A stretch of DNA of 64,000 nt from Halothiobacillus sp. (GCA_023255735.1 JAGDVP010000005.1:1-64000), one strand, 5' to 3'; shown: positions 29,966 through 38,601, counted from the stretch's first letter. A program made the numbers and translations. Notes: generated by a model from the letters alone, not told the origin.

Positions 29966-30876
29966 CTTGCACCTTGGTTTTGCGGGGGTGCTAAAAATAG
30001 GGCTAAGGCTTCAAGGCACTGTTGCCGGTGCCGCGTATCATGACCACGCAAAGGCGCATTTCCCGGTAAATTCAGCGTAAAAGCCCTATTCTGGGCTGAG
30101 AGCTGTAACACCCATTGGGTTATTTGGCTTAGATTGGCTTCAATTGAGCCGGGCATTTGGTTGAAATTAATTTGTATCTCGTCTGATTCGGTTAAATCGC
30201 TCTGCCAGTGTTGGGTGACGAGTTGTCCTGTTCTGGCGAATTGCTTAAAGGCGATTTTATTTAACGCATCGCCTGCTGTGTAACTGCGCAAATGCTCAAA
30301 TTGTTCATCCCCTTTGTTTGCGGCTGTGGATGCGGCCGATTTTTTATCGGCCAATTGTGCCTGCGGCAAAGGGGCTTGGCCTTGGGGTTTTGGGTAAACC
30401 CATTGGCGCTGGTTATCCCAACTCAACGCGCGTTCAGCAGTCCACAAACCAATGGGGTATTGGGTTGACAGCAAAATGACGGGGGCGGGGAAATTGCCTC
30501 GAAGCAGTGGGGCGAGGGGCAGCTCAAGCACAATTGCGGTTGCTGCGGGCAGGGCGCAGACGATAGGCTCGGCACCAAGAGCTCTTAGTGTGATGGCGGG
30601 GTTGGGTAATTCGCTTAAAATTTGAATTTGCCATCCACCGGGTTCGGTGGCGTGCCGTGGCGCTATGGCAAAGGCAGATACGCTGGCGCTTTTTAATTGT
30701 CGCCGCGTTTGCCAAGCACTATTGCCCATGAGTGAAATGAGTAAAAAACTAATAAAAAAAATAATGTTGTTGCCATAGTTTATGGCGGCCAGCAACATGG
30801 CGATCACTAACACGATAAATCCCATGCCCATTTTGTTGGGTTTGAGTGTTAGTCGATGCAAAGAGGATGGCTTCAT
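29962..30876 (-). CDS. DUF58 family membrane protein
   Basis: A 304-residue protein with two N-terminal membrane helices (about 18-35 and 38-55) and the DUF58 signature near the end of the soluble part: LRSYTAGDALNKIAFKQFARTGQL, the R-x-Y-x-x-GD...K-x-x-AR pattern. DUF58 proteins usually sit between a MoxR-type AAA ATPase and a transglutaminase-like protein. Here the transglutaminase is directly downstream with overlapping codons, but no moxR lies upstream; the next gene is a divergent AI-2E permease. Molecular role unknown. Confidence 0.87.
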   Translation of the reverse strand: MKPSSLHRLTLKPNKMGMGFIVLVIAMLLAAINYGNNIIFFISFLLISLMGNSAWQTRRQLKSASVSAFAIAPRHATEPGGWQIQILSELPNPAITLRALGAEPIVCALPAATAIVLELPLAPLLRGNFPAPVILLSTQYPIGLWTAERALSWDNQRQWVYPKPQGQAPLPQAQLADKKSAASTAANKGDEQFEHLRSYTAGDALNKIAFKQFARTGQLVTQHWQSDLTESDEIQINFNQMPGSIEANLSQITQWVLQLSAQNRAFTLNLPGNAPLRGHDTRHRQQCLEALALFLAPPQNQGAR

Positions 30877-31033
30877 GGCAAATTAGTGTTGTGATAAAGA
30901 GTGCTTATTTTGAGTATAGAGGGTTTCCCCACAGGGGCGGGGCGGGTTCGAACAACGTACACGGGTGATTGCTGTTAAAATCTTGGCCAAAATAGAACAA
31001 CCCATTAAAGCACACGATGAGCGAGGTAGAAAA

Positions 31034-32155
31034 ATGATGCGGTGGATTATTTTTATAGCGGTCGCGCTCACGCTGTATGTGGTGTATCTGCTTTCACCAA
31101 TTTTAACCCCATTTTTGGCGGGGATTGTGCTGGCGTATTTGTTTGATCCGTTGGTTACGCGTATGACGTTTTGGAAAATCAATCGCACCATTGGCACGAC
31201 GCTCGTTTTTTTTGTGATGTCACTTTTGTTATTTTTGGCCGTGCTGGCGTTGGTTCCCGTGGTGATTGAGCAGGCCATCAAATTGGTGACGGTATTCCCT
31301 AAATTATTGGAGCGAATTCAAACGGAATTAGTGCCTTATTTGAATACTCGCTTAGGGTTAACGATTAATCTTAAATCGCTCACCGATTTATCCATGCAAC
31401 ATGCGCAAGATATTGGCGCGGTGTTAGCAAAAAGTGCCGGTGTGATTTTTGGCAATGGCACAGCCGTTATTTTATCGTTTATGAATTTGATTTTAATTCC
31501 AGTCATCGGCTTTTATTTATTGCGGGATTGGCCTGATTTAATGGAAAAAATCCGCACATTGATTCCGCGCCAACAAGAAACACGGTGGGTGGGCTTGGCT
31601 GCGGAATCTAACCTCATGTTAGGCGGTTTCCTGCGCGGGCAACTCGCGGTTATGCTCGCTAATGGTTTGACTTATTCCATCGGTTTATCGCTGATTGGTT
31701 TGGATACGGGGATTGTGATTGGTATGTCGGCGGGGATGCTGAGCTTTGTTCCGTATTTGGGTAACTTAATCGGCATTACGATGGCGCTCGTCGCTATGTA
31801 TATTCAAACGGGCGAATTTACGCCCTTGATGTGGGTGTTATTGGTGTTTGGTATCGGTCAAACATTAGAAAGCGTTTTGTGGCAGCCGCGCTTTGTGGGC
31901 GAGCGCATCGGCTTGCACCCCGTTGCGGTTATTTTTGCGGTGATGGCGGGCGGTGTCTTGTTTGGCTTTTTCGGCATTCTGCTTGCGCTGCCAGTTTCCG
32001 CTATCTTGATGGTGATGGCGCGCCACGGGTTGCAATATTATCAACACAGTTCGTTTTATCAGAGTGCCGAGATAGATTCTCCACTGGCCGAAGCGGTAAC
32101 GGAGCCTATGCCGCCTGCCGCAACGCCCCATTCGCTGGATTCTCACCCGCGTTAG
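31034..32155 (+). CDS. AI-2E family transporter (PerM-like)
   Basis: A 373-residue polytopic inner-membrane protein of the AI-2E/PerM family with about eight helices. The central motif region is TAVILSFMNLILIPVIGFYLLRDWP, followed by the conserved GQLAVMLANGLTYSIGLSLIG and LPVSAILMV near the end. Substrates in this family are diverse (autoinducer-2, Na+/H+ antiport), so none is assigned. The ATG at 31034 follows GAGGT by six bases; an upstream in-frame ATG at 30965 would add 23 hydrophilic residues without a ribosome binding site. hda follows 15 bases downstream, an order common in gammaproteobacteria. Confidence 0.9.
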   Translation: MMRWIIFIAVALTLYVVYLLSPILTPFLAGIVLAYLFDPLVTRMTFWKINRTIGTTLVFFVMSLLLFLAVLALVPVVIEQAIKLVTVFPKLLERIQTELVPYLNTRLGLTINLKSLTDLSMQHAQDIGAVLAKSAGVIFGNGTAVILSFMNLILIPVIGFYLLRDWPDLMEKIRTLIPRQQETRWVGLAAESNLMLGGFLRGQLAVMLANGLTYSIGLSLIGLDTGIVIGMSAGMLSFVPYLGNLIGITMALVAMYIQTGEFTPLMWVLLVFGIGQTLESVLWQPRFVGERIGLHPVAVIFAVMAGGVLFGFFGILLALPVSAILMVMARHGLQYYQHSSFYQSAEIDSPLAEAVTEPMPPAATPHSLDSHPR

Positions 32156-32170
32156 CACGCATGGCTCGGT

Positions 32171-32878
32171 ATGTCCTTAAAACTGCATCAGTTACCGCTT
32201 GATCTTGATTTGCAAGCCCCCCACGCCTTAGAGGGATTTATCGGCGGGGATAATTTGTTGCTTCGCGCTTTAATTACGCAGCAGGTAGCAGGTTCTGGGG
32301 AGTCGCAATTATTTATTCATGGCGCAGAGAACACCGGTAAAACCCATTTGGCGCAAGCGGCGTGCTTTTTTGCAAGCCAAATGGGGCGAACGGCTGCTTA
32401 TGTGCCGTTAAAGCGGGCTTGCGCCCAGCTTGATCAAATTGGGTATGAACCCGCAGATTTGGTGGTTCTAGATGATGTAGATGCGCTGGTTGGTCACGCG
32501 GGCAGTGAGTTTTTACTGTTCGATTTGATTAATCGCCTGCGCGAACAACACACGCCCCTTTTGCTGACAGCGCGGCTGCCGCCCGCCGCACTGGAGTTTG
32601 AGTTGCCGGATTTGGCCTCGCGTTTGGCTTGGGGCGTAACGCTTGCGATTCACAGCCCAAACGATGCCGAAAAAATCGAACTTATGCGGCGCAAAGCCCA
32701 AGAGCGCGGTTTTGAACTACCGTTTGAAACCGCTGTGTACCTTCTTGCGCGCTGCCCTCGCGATGTGGGGAGCTTGCTTGCGATGATTCAAACGCTCGAT
32801 CACGCCTCATTGAGTGCACAACGCAAAATTAGCATCCCGTTTGTGCGGTCAGTGTTTTTCACCAACGCGTCAAATTAA
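32171..32878 (+). CDS. hda: DnaA inactivator Hda
   Basis: A 235-residue AAA+ protein that binds the DNA-loaded sliding clamp and triggers ATP hydrolysis by DnaA, preventing re-initiation. The clamp-binding motif QLPLDL is at residues 7-12, Walker A is GAENTGKT (51-58) and Walker B is LVVLDDVD (97-104). There is no DNA-binding domain IV, which separates it from DnaA. It follows the AI-2E permease as in related genomes and overlaps the stop of the convergent next gene by four bases. Confidence 0.95.
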   Translation: MSLKLHQLPLDLDLQAPHALEGFIGGDNLLLRALITQQVAGSGESQLFIHGAENTGKTHLAQAACFFASQMGRTAAYVPLKRACAQLDQIGYEPADLVVLDDVDALVGHAGSEFLLFDLINRLREQHTPLLLTARLPPAALEFELPDLASRLAWGVTLAIHSPNDAEKIELMRRKAQERGFELPFETAVYLLARCPRDVGSLLAMIQTLDHASLSAQRKISIPFVRSVFFTNASN

Positions 32879-33459
32879 GATTTTTTCGCCTCATCATCAT
32901 AGGCTTGGCGCAAACGCGCCAAGCCTTGGCGATACGCCTCGGCATCCCCATAATCAAAAAAATCTGAGTAGCGCTCATGCGCTTGGGGGATGCGTTGGGC
33001 ATATTTTATTGGGCACCAATATTGCTCCGTTCGGCTTGAAACTTCCCGCACATACGCCGCCACCCCATTGCCGTAGGAGCAATACAGGCAATTGAATTTT
33101 TCAATTAAATTAAGATAAGGCAATGTTTCGCGCCCAAATACCACAAAATCTGAGCGCTTGACTTTCGGGATACGGTAGATAGGAAAACACAAGCTTTGAT
33201 AGACGGTGACAAAGGCATCAATCAAAAAAAATGGAATCCAGCCAAAGTAAATAATGGGCGCGGTTAAAATAACAAATGGTCGTGAATTGCCGATAAACCG
33301 CAGCAAACCCACTTTGTAGTGTTTTTGTTGCCGATTAAATTCTTCCGCGAGTTCGGTGCGTTTTTGCTCAAACGCATCCCGTGATTTGCGGTATTCGCCC
33401 TCAAGCTCCTCTTGCAGGGCGCGAATGCGCGCATGAATGTCATCAATATTGGGGTTCAT
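32875..33459 (-). CDS. Uncharacterised membrane protein with CxxC motif
   Basis: A 194-residue protein of unknown function. The first 45 residues are highly charged and probably coiled-coil (EELEGEYRKSRDAFEQKR). Hydrophobic segments lie at about 58-92 (FVILTAPIIYFGWIPFFLIDAF). The C-terminal half contains a cysteine motif in FNCLYCSYGNGVAAY and a further Cys in EQYWCPIKYA, possibly metal-binding. I recall near-identical CLYCSYGNG-containing proteins annotated as hypothetical in many proteobacteria, so it is a real conserved gene. It shares four bases with the hda stop and lies on the same strand as the CZB gene, but a terminator separates the two. Confidence 0.75.
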   Translation of the reverse strand: MNPNIDDIHARIRALQEELEGEYRKSRDAFEQKRTELAEEFNRQQKHYKVGLLRFIGNSRPFVILTAPIIYFGWIPFFLIDAFVTVYQSLCFPIYRIPKVKRSDFVVFGRETLPYLNLIEKFNCLYCSYGNGVAAYVREVSSRTEQYWCPIKYAQRIPQAHERYSDFFDYGDAEAYRQGLARLRQAYDDEAKKS

Positions 33460-33515
33460 GGGCGCCTTTTTTTGGGGGGTGGGTGGGTTTCACTTAAGGG
33501 CTAATAGACCCGCTC

Positions 33516-33543
33516 AGAAAAAACGCCAGATATGGCCGGCGTT
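33516..33543 (-). terminator. Intrinsic terminator after the CZB gene
   Basis: Read on the minus strand, AACGCC and GGCGTT form a stem around a ten-base loop, followed by TTTTTT. It begins 26 bases past the CZB gene stop, so that gene is probably transcribed separately from the gene downstream. Confidence 0.7.
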
Positions 33544-33568
33544 GATCACGCAATGTGGGTGCTGAAAT

Positions 33569-33973
33569 TTAAGCCCGCGTTTTGGTATAAGACATGATAG
33601 CCGCGCGAAGGAGCGAATTACATGCCGCGGCAAACAGGGATTGCAACTCAGAGAATTCATTAAAAATTTCCTCTTCCGCCTCTTTGCTGTCATGGCGGCT
33701 GGCCATGAGCGCATCGGCCGATTCGTGCATTTGCTGATGTAAATCGCGCACGGCATCAAATTCGGCTTTTTGCGCCTTGGGAATTTCGGTTCGATTAATA
33801 AACTGGCCAAATTTGCATTCGTGGTGGCTTTGAATGTGCTTTTTTCGATCAAACAGGAGCGATGCCATAATCTGGCTATACCAAGCAAAATGCCAATAGG
33901 TCACTTCCTCAAATTCATTAATGAATTGGCTGTAATCAAAGGGTGTCGCATTGGATTGAGTTGATTCGTTCAT
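33569..33973 (-). CDS. Stand-alone CZB-type zinc-binding protein
   Basis: A 134-residue protein that fits the whole consensus of the chemoreceptor zinc-binding (CZB) domain: H28xxW31, then C53-K-F-G-Q-F with 21 residues between, then H79xxxH83. These three His and one Cys bind zinc in CZB proteins, where the Cys is a redox switch for hypochlorous acid sensing. CZB domains are normally fused to chemoreceptors or diguanylate cyclases. Here it stands alone, with no membrane segment and only a short C-terminal helix region. It could act in trans on a receptor or cyclase elsewhere. Domain call is firm; role is inference. Confidence 0.8.
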   Translation of the reverse strand: MNESTQSNATPFDYSQFINEFEEVTYWHFAWYSQIMASLLFDRKKHIQSHHECKFGQFINRTEIPKAQKAEFDAVRDLHQQMHESADALMASRHDSKEAEEEIFNEFSELQSLFAAACNSLLRAAIMSYTKTRA

Positions 33974-34078
33974 GGTGATCCTGTGGGTTGGGATTTTTAC
34001 TGTTATGAGTTTAGCGGCGAATTTTTCGCATGTCAGTGCGGTATTTCACGCGGTTGATCGCCACAATTTTAAAGTTGC

Positions 34079-34837
34079 TTAGTTTGATCGAACCAAAGCC
34101 CGCAAATAAGCGCAATCAACGAAGCCGTTGGCCGGCACTTGCCCAAAATGGGTGTGTATTTCACGCCCGGGCTCGCCTAAATCGCTTAAAACCGCCAAGG
34201 CACCGTTGAAATTATCATCCCGCGTGTAGGCGTTTTCAGTCACCAGCACCGGAATACCGGCTTCAAGGGCAGAAATAACGCCGTTATCGGAATCTTCAAT
34301 CGCCAAACACGCCTCGGCGGGTAATTGCAACTGCGCCAAAGTGTAGACATAAATATCGCCGGCAGGTTTCTTGTTTGGCACGATATCGCCAGCGGCAATG
34401 ACTTCAAACCAGTCGATCGATTCCGCCCCGAGCGTTGCTTCCAGCAAGCCTGTGACATTCTCAGGCGTAGTGGTCGTCACAATCGCCAAACGCAAGCCCT
34501 GTGCGCGGGCTTCATCCAGCAACCGGCGAACCCCGGGGCGCAGCGGGATGGCGCCATTAGCCAATAGGCGCAAATAATGGGCGGTTTTTGCCTTATGCAA
34601 ACTGGCAATAAAGGCCGCTTCATCTGCTTGGCTTGGGTAGGCTGGGTTGTAGGTATCAATGAAATGTCGAATGCGTTCTTTGCCACCGGTAATAGCTAAT
34701 AAAGCGCCATACACCTCAACACTCCACGACCAATCTAAACCCGCTTCGGTAAATGCTTGATTAAAAGCGATACGGTGCCCATCGCGCTCGGTTTCTGCCA
34801 GTGTGCCATCGACATCAAATAAAATTGCTTTCAACAT
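34079..34837 (-). CDS. cbbY: HAD phosphatase, CbbY type
   Basis: A 252-residue haloacid-dehalogenase-superfamily phosphatase with a helical cap. The nucleophile motif is FDVDGTLAETERDGHR (D8, D10), motif II is IVTTTTPENV and motif III/IV covers NKKPAGDIYVYTL and CLAIEDSDNGVISALEAG. The TERDGHR sequence and cap resemble CbbY, which dephosphorylates xylulose 1,5-bisphosphate, an inhibitor of Rubisco, in Calvin-cycle organisms. No cbb genes are adjacent, so CbbY function is probable rather than shown; a related sugar-phosphate phosphatase is the alternative. Confidence 0.82.
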   Translation of the reverse strand: MLKAILFDVDGTLAETERDGHRIAFNQAFTEAGLDWSWSVEVYGALLAITGGKERIRHFIDTYNPAYPSQADEAAFIASLHKAKTAHYLRLLANGAIPLRPGVRRLLDEARAQGLRLAIVTTTTPENVTGLLEATLGAESIDWFEVIAAGDIVPNKKPAGDIYVYTLAQLQLPAEACLAIEDSDNGVISALEAGIPVLVTENAYTRDDNFNGALAVLSDLGEPGREIHTHFGQVPANGFVDCAYLRALVRSN

Positions 34838-35001
34838 GCCAAAACAACCCCATGTGGCTTAATTTAGATTCAAGTACGGTATCCTAGCAGGAAGTGGGCG
34901 GTTAATTGACAAACCCGCGCGGGCAAATGGCGTTAATCAGAGGTTCCTTAGGGCATTGCGCCTTTTTTTATTGACGTTTAACAAGGTGACGGGAATTTAG
35001 C

Positions 35002-35832
35002 ATGCAAATTTTGGCGACACAGCGCGGTTGGGGCTGGATTTTAGATGGCTGGCGATTGATGAAATTGCGCCTAGGTTTGGTGATTGGCGTTGTGATGTTG
35101 ATGTATGTGTTGCTGTTTGTTGCCAGCATGCTGCCGTTCGTGGGCAATATACTCACGCCGTTTTTATCGCCCTTTCTTGCCGGCGGCGTTTATGTTGTGT
35201 TTGCTCGGATGCAAGAAATTGCGCGACGCAGCCAATTTGAGCCGCTTGCTCGTGAGCAACCCATCGCGTTTGATTTAATGTTTTCCGTGTTTAAAGATCC
35301 CACGCCTCGGAAGGCATTACTCAATTTGGCATTGTTGAGCGTTGGCTTCACGTTAGCAATGCTGTTGCTTCTGGCGGTGTTTGTGACGGTGAAATTATCC
35401 CATATTGATCACACTGTTTTAACCGATGTCACCGCGACCGACGCGCAGCGTGTCGCGTTTTTAATGCCCATTTTGCTGGACCCCAGCGCGTGGATTGTCT
35501 GGTTAATCGCTTTGCTTAGCGTTGCAATTTATAGCATGGCAACGTTTTTTGCCGTGCCGCTGATTGTATTGCGCGGCTTGAGTGTGGTGCCGGCCTTGCG
35601 GCAAAGTTTTAAAGCGGTGGCACAAAACTGGTTAGCATTTTTGTTGTATGGGCTGATTTGGTTGGTTTTATTGATTAGCGTGCCGTTTACCCTCATGCTG
35701 AGCTTAATTATTTTGCTGCCCTTAATGTTTGTGAGCGTGTTTATTGCATTTGAAGAGATTTGGCCAGTAAAGGGCGAGGGTTCGCACAGCGTAACGGGCG
35801 CACCGAACACGCATATTTCAACGGTGATGTAA
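35002..35832 (+). CDS. BPSS1780 family membrane protein
   Basis: A 276-residue integral membrane protein with about six hydrophobic helices (25-50, 57-70, 108-130, 155-185, 210-235, 238-255). The N-terminus GWGWILDGWRLMKLRLGL and the LVVLAQNWLAFLLYGLIW-like region match the BPSS1780/DUF2189-like group of proteins with no known function. The ATG lies behind GGGA; a TTGACG hexamer occurs about 30 bases upstream. It is monocistronic and ends at a strong bidirectional terminator. Confidence 0.72.
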   Translation: MQILATQRGWGWILDGWRLMKLRLGLVIGVVMLMYVLLFVASMLPFVGNILTPFLSPFLAGGVYVVFARMQEIARRSQFEPLAREQPIAFDLMFSVFKDPTPRKALLNLALLSVGFTLAMLLLLAVFVTVKLSHIDHTVLTDVTATDAQRVAFLMPILLDPSAWIVWLIALLSVAIYSMATFFAVPLIVLRGLSVVPALRQSFKAVAQNWLAFLLYGLIWLVLLISVPFTLMLSLIILLPLMFVSVFIAFEEIWPVKGEGSHSVTGAPNTHISTVM

Positions 35833-35853
35833 CGCGGCTCGCTCCATTCATTG

Positions 35854-35885
35854 CCCAAAAGCCCCCATCATTGGGGGTTTTTGGG
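35854..35885. terminator. Bidirectional intrinsic terminator
   Basis: A 14-base-pair stem with a 4-base loop: CCCAAAAGCCCCCA pairs with TTGGGGGTTTTTGGG (one G-T pair). T-runs on both strands flank the GC core. It lies between the convergent BPSS1780-family gene and slyD and can end both transcripts. Confidence 0.85.
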
Positions 35886-35919
35886 TTATTGCGTGAACCG
35901 GCGCTTTCAAGTGATGCGC

Positions 35920-36405
35920 TTAGTGGTGGTGATGACCATCGAGGCCATGGGCGTGGCCATGCTCAATTTCTTCAGCAGTGGCCGCGCGAATGGCTTGCAC
36001 CACCACATCAAAATGCAGGGTTTCACCGGCAAGTTCGTGATTGGCATCTAAATGCACCTGATCGCCCTTCACCTCCATTACCGTTACCACGTTAACCCCG
36101 TGTTCGGCCTCGGCATGAAACTTCATGCCGGGGACAATCTCATCGACCCCTTGGAATAAATGCCGAGGCACTACTTGCGTCATGCTCTCATCGCGCAGGC
36201 CATATGCCTCTTCGGGGGGAATGGTCACGGTGAAGCTGTCCCCCACTTTTTTACCCAGCAGGGCATGCTCTAGGCCGGAAATAATATTGTGATGGCCGTG
36301 AAGATAGGTGAGCGGCGCATGGCCCACTGAGCTGTCGACCACGTCCCCGGCATCATTTTTTAGGGTGTATTCGATCGCAACGACCGTGTTGTCAGAAACC
36401 TGCAT
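35920..36405 (-). CDS. slyD: FKBP-type peptidyl-prolyl isomerase SlyD
   Basis: A 161-residue cytoplasmic prolyl isomerase and chaperone. The split FKBP domain contains YLHGHHNIISGLEHALLGKKVGDSF and PEEAYGLRD, with the insert-in-flap domain (about 70-125) between. The C-terminal tail HGHAHGLDGHHHH is the His-rich nickel-binding tail; E. coli SlyD supplies nickel to hydrogenase through a similar but longer tail. It is the last gene of the minus-strand run wrbA-DUF2069-galU-slyD. Confidence 0.95.
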   Translation of the reverse strand: MQVSDNTVVAIEYTLKNDAGDVVDSSVGHAPLTYLHGHHNIISGLEHALLGKKVGDSFTVTIPPEEAYGLRDESMTQVVPRHLFQGVDEIVPGMKFHAEAEHGVNVVTVMEVKGDQVHLDANHELAGETLHFDVVVQAIRAATAEEIEHGHAHGLDGHHHH

Positions 36406-36448
36406 GGATTAAGTCCTCAAAGGCGAGCAGTGGTGTTGATCCCAAGAA

Positions 36449-37270
36449 TTAACGACGGCTCAGGTGGTAGAAATGGTTGGTGGCGCTAACAAAACCCGAA
36501 GGACTGCCGCAATCAAAGCGTTGACCCTTGAATTTATAGGCAATTACCTTGCCTTGTTGTGCTTGGGTGCGAATGGCATCGGTGAGTTGAATTTCCCCCC
36601 CCGCACCGGCTTGAGTGGACTCCAGAATATCAAAAATATCTGGGGTCAGAATATAGCGGCCAATAATAGCTAAATTACTTGGCGCATCATTGGCCATAGG
36701 TTTTTCCACCATATGGGTGACTTGAATTAAGCCTTCTTCAATTTCGGTGCCAGCAATCACACCATATTTATGAATCTCGCTTAAGGGCACTTCTTCTACC
36801 GCAACCACGCTACACTGATACCGATTAAAAATTTCGACCATTTGGCTTAATACGCCATTGGGCGCACCAACGCATAAGTCATCGGCGAGCACTACGGCAA
36901 AAGGCTCGTTACCAATTAAAGGCTCGCCCGTTAAAATGGCATGGCCGAGGCCAAGCATGCTGGTTTGGCGGGTGTAGGAGAAGGTGCAATTATCAATTAA
37001 GCGATCAATGCTCGCCAATAATGAGGCTTTTGAGGTGCCGCGAATTTGGTGTTCTAATTCATAATTCACATCAAAGTGGTCTTCCAGCGCACGTTTGCCC
37101 CGACCCGTTACAATCGCCATATTTTTAATGCCGGCTTCCAACGCTTCTTCAACGCCATATTGAATGAGTGGGCGATCTAATATGGGCAACATCTCTTTGG
37201 GCATCACTTTAGTGGCGGGTAAAAAGCGGGTGCCATAACCTGCTGCGGGAAACAGACATTTGCGAATCAT
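36449..37270 (-). CDS. galU: UTP-glucose-1-phosphate uridylyltransferase
   Basis: A 273-residue enzyme that makes UDP-glucose from UTP and glucose 1-phosphate. The N-terminal nucleotide-binding motif is FPAAGYGTRFLPATKVMPKE, followed by RPLIQYGVEEAL, VVLADDLCVG and the GEIQLTDAIR segment. UDP-glucose feeds the Ugd enzyme encoded at 19.4-20.7 kb as well as LPS and other surface glycans. It sits 43 bases upstream of slyD and 55 bases downstream of the DUF2069 gene, all on the minus strand. Confidence 0.96.
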   Translation of the reverse strand: MIRKCLFPAAGYGTRFLPATKVMPKEMLPILDRPLIQYGVEEALEAGIKNMAIVTGRGKRALEDHFDVNYELEHQIRGTSKASLLASIDRLIDNCTFSYTRQTSMLGLGHAILTGEPLIGNEPFAVVLADDLCVGAPNGVLSQMVEIFNRYQCSVVAVEEVPLSEIHKYGVIAGTEIEEGLIQVTHMVEKPMANDAPSNLAIIGRYILTPDIFDILESTQAGAGGEIQLTDAIRTQAQQGKVIAYKFKGQRFDCGSPSGFVSATNHFYHLSRR

Positions 37271-37325
37271 GAGTATTCCTTGAATTCAGAGTAGTTTTGA
37301 TCTGGCTCGCATCATAACCAAAAAA

Positions 37326-37712
37326 TTAATGACGCGTTGTGACCCTGCGATGAATTCGCCTAAAAATGATGCCTTGCGCCCAAGCGGCGCAAAAACCCAC
37401 AGCAGCAAATAGCAAAATAGCACTATTGAATGCGCGATCAACGGGCGAGCTCCACGCATCGGTGCTGGCAATTAAAATGTAAAACAAGTCAGCCAGTGCC
37501 GCCCAAACAAAGGCGGTGTAACGCCCAGCCCCCATGCCGGGCAAAACCAACAGCGTGGGTAAAATCAGCACCATAAGCCAAGCACCGTGCGGGCGGGCAA
37601 GGCTTTCGCCCCAAGCGGCCATCATTAAATAGCTGGCGGCGATTAAGGGTTGAACCCCAATAATAATGCGCCGAAGCCACACGATCCGCTGCGGATAGGC
37701 GGGGTTCGTCAT
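37326..37712 (-). CDS. DUF2069 family membrane protein
   Basis: A 128-residue protein with four probable membrane helices and a basic C-terminus (RRIHRRVTTRH). It fits the DUF2069 family, small membrane proteins usually encoded next to wrbA in beta- and gammaproteobacteria. The chosen ATG (37712) starts 7 bases after the wrbA stop. A longer frame from 37901 runs inside wrbA and reads as Arg-rich nonsense, so it was rejected. Function unknown. Confidence 0.82.
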   Translation of the reverse strand: MTNPAYPQRIVWLRRIIIGVQPLIAASYLMMAAWGESLARPHGAWLMVLILPTLLVLPGMGAGRYTAFVWAALADLFYILIASTDAWSSPVDRAFNSAILLFAAVGFCAAWAQGIIFRRIHRRVTTRH

Positions 37713-37719
37713 GGCAGGC

Positions 37720-38313
37720 TTAGGCGGGGGCAGCGGCAAGTTGTTGCGCGATTGTTGCAATCCGCATGCCCAGCGCTTGGGTAAGCTGGCGCTCCTCCAT
37801 ACTGAGCGGCTTGTTATTGCCCGCGGTGTGACTGGCACCATAAGGTGTGCCGCCGGTTTGCGTATGCGCGAGTGCCGCCTCGCTGTACGGAATGCCAACA
37901 ATCAGCATGCCGTGGTGCAAGAGCGGCACAATCATCGAGAGCAAAACGGTTTCTTGCCCACCGTGCAGGGAGCCTGTAGAGGTGAATACCCCCGCAGGCT
38001 TGCCCGTGAGCGTCCCTTTAAACCACTGGCGGCTGGTATCGTCGAGCAGATGCTTCACCGCAGCAGCCATGCCACCGAAGTAGGTTGGGCTGCCGAGGAT
38101 TAAGCCGCTACATTCCTCAAAGTCTTGCGGGCAAACGTTAGGCGGTGCATCGGCTGCAGGTTCGGGCACGCTGCCATTGGCATCGGGCAACGGGGGGATC
38201 GAGCGAATACGAGCCGTCATGCCATTGATTTGCTCAACCCCGCGTGCCGCCTGATGCGCCAAACGCGCCGTGGCGCCATAGCGGCTGTAGTAAAGAACTA
38301 AAATTTCGCTCAT
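37720..38313 (-). CDS. wrbA: NAD(P)H:quinone oxidoreductase, WrbA type
   Basis: A 197-residue flavodoxin-like FMN enzyme that reduces quinones by two electrons and avoids semiquinone radicals. The FMN phosphate loop is YYSRYGATARLA; GSPTYFGGMAAAVKHLLDDT and FTSTGSLHGGQETVLLSM line the flavin, and GGTPYGASHTAG closes the fold. First gene of the minus-strand group; its start faces tlpA-like gene at 38602 across a 288-base divergent region. Confidence 0.94.
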   Translation of the reverse strand: MSEILVLYYSRYGATARLAHQAARGVEQINGMTARIRSIPPLPDANGSVPEPAADAPPNVCPQDFEECSGLILGSPTYFGGMAAAVKHLLDDTSRQWFKGTLTGKPAGVFTSTGSLHGGQETVLLSMIVPLLHHGMLIVGIPYSEAALAHTQTGGTPYGASHTAGNNKPLSMEERQLTQALGMRIATIAQQLAAAPA

Positions 38314-38601
38314 GCGTAGTGAGTTATCTCAATAAATAAAATAAAAATGATCAAAATAAATTTAATCATCGGCCGCGCGTACCTGCTTTAGGATTATTAA
38401 AGCTTTTGCTTAATGAAGCCTTGAATGATTCAACATCATAGCTAACTTGTTTGGTTTTTTTTTGTCGGTTGGGTAAAAAATCCTGATTTATCTGCGCATG
38501 GCGGCAACAAAAGTGCGCCCATCCGCGCGGTTGGCTCGCCTTTTTGCGTGTTGTGCGGGTACAGTATGCGGTGTTCTTAATTTCATAATGAGGTGTAATC
38601 C

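Noticed and set aside
34950..34970. Apparent terminator before the BPSS1780-family gene (GGGCATTGCGCC then T-run)
   Set aside because: The arms do not pair properly beyond three bases; the T-run alone is not evidence.
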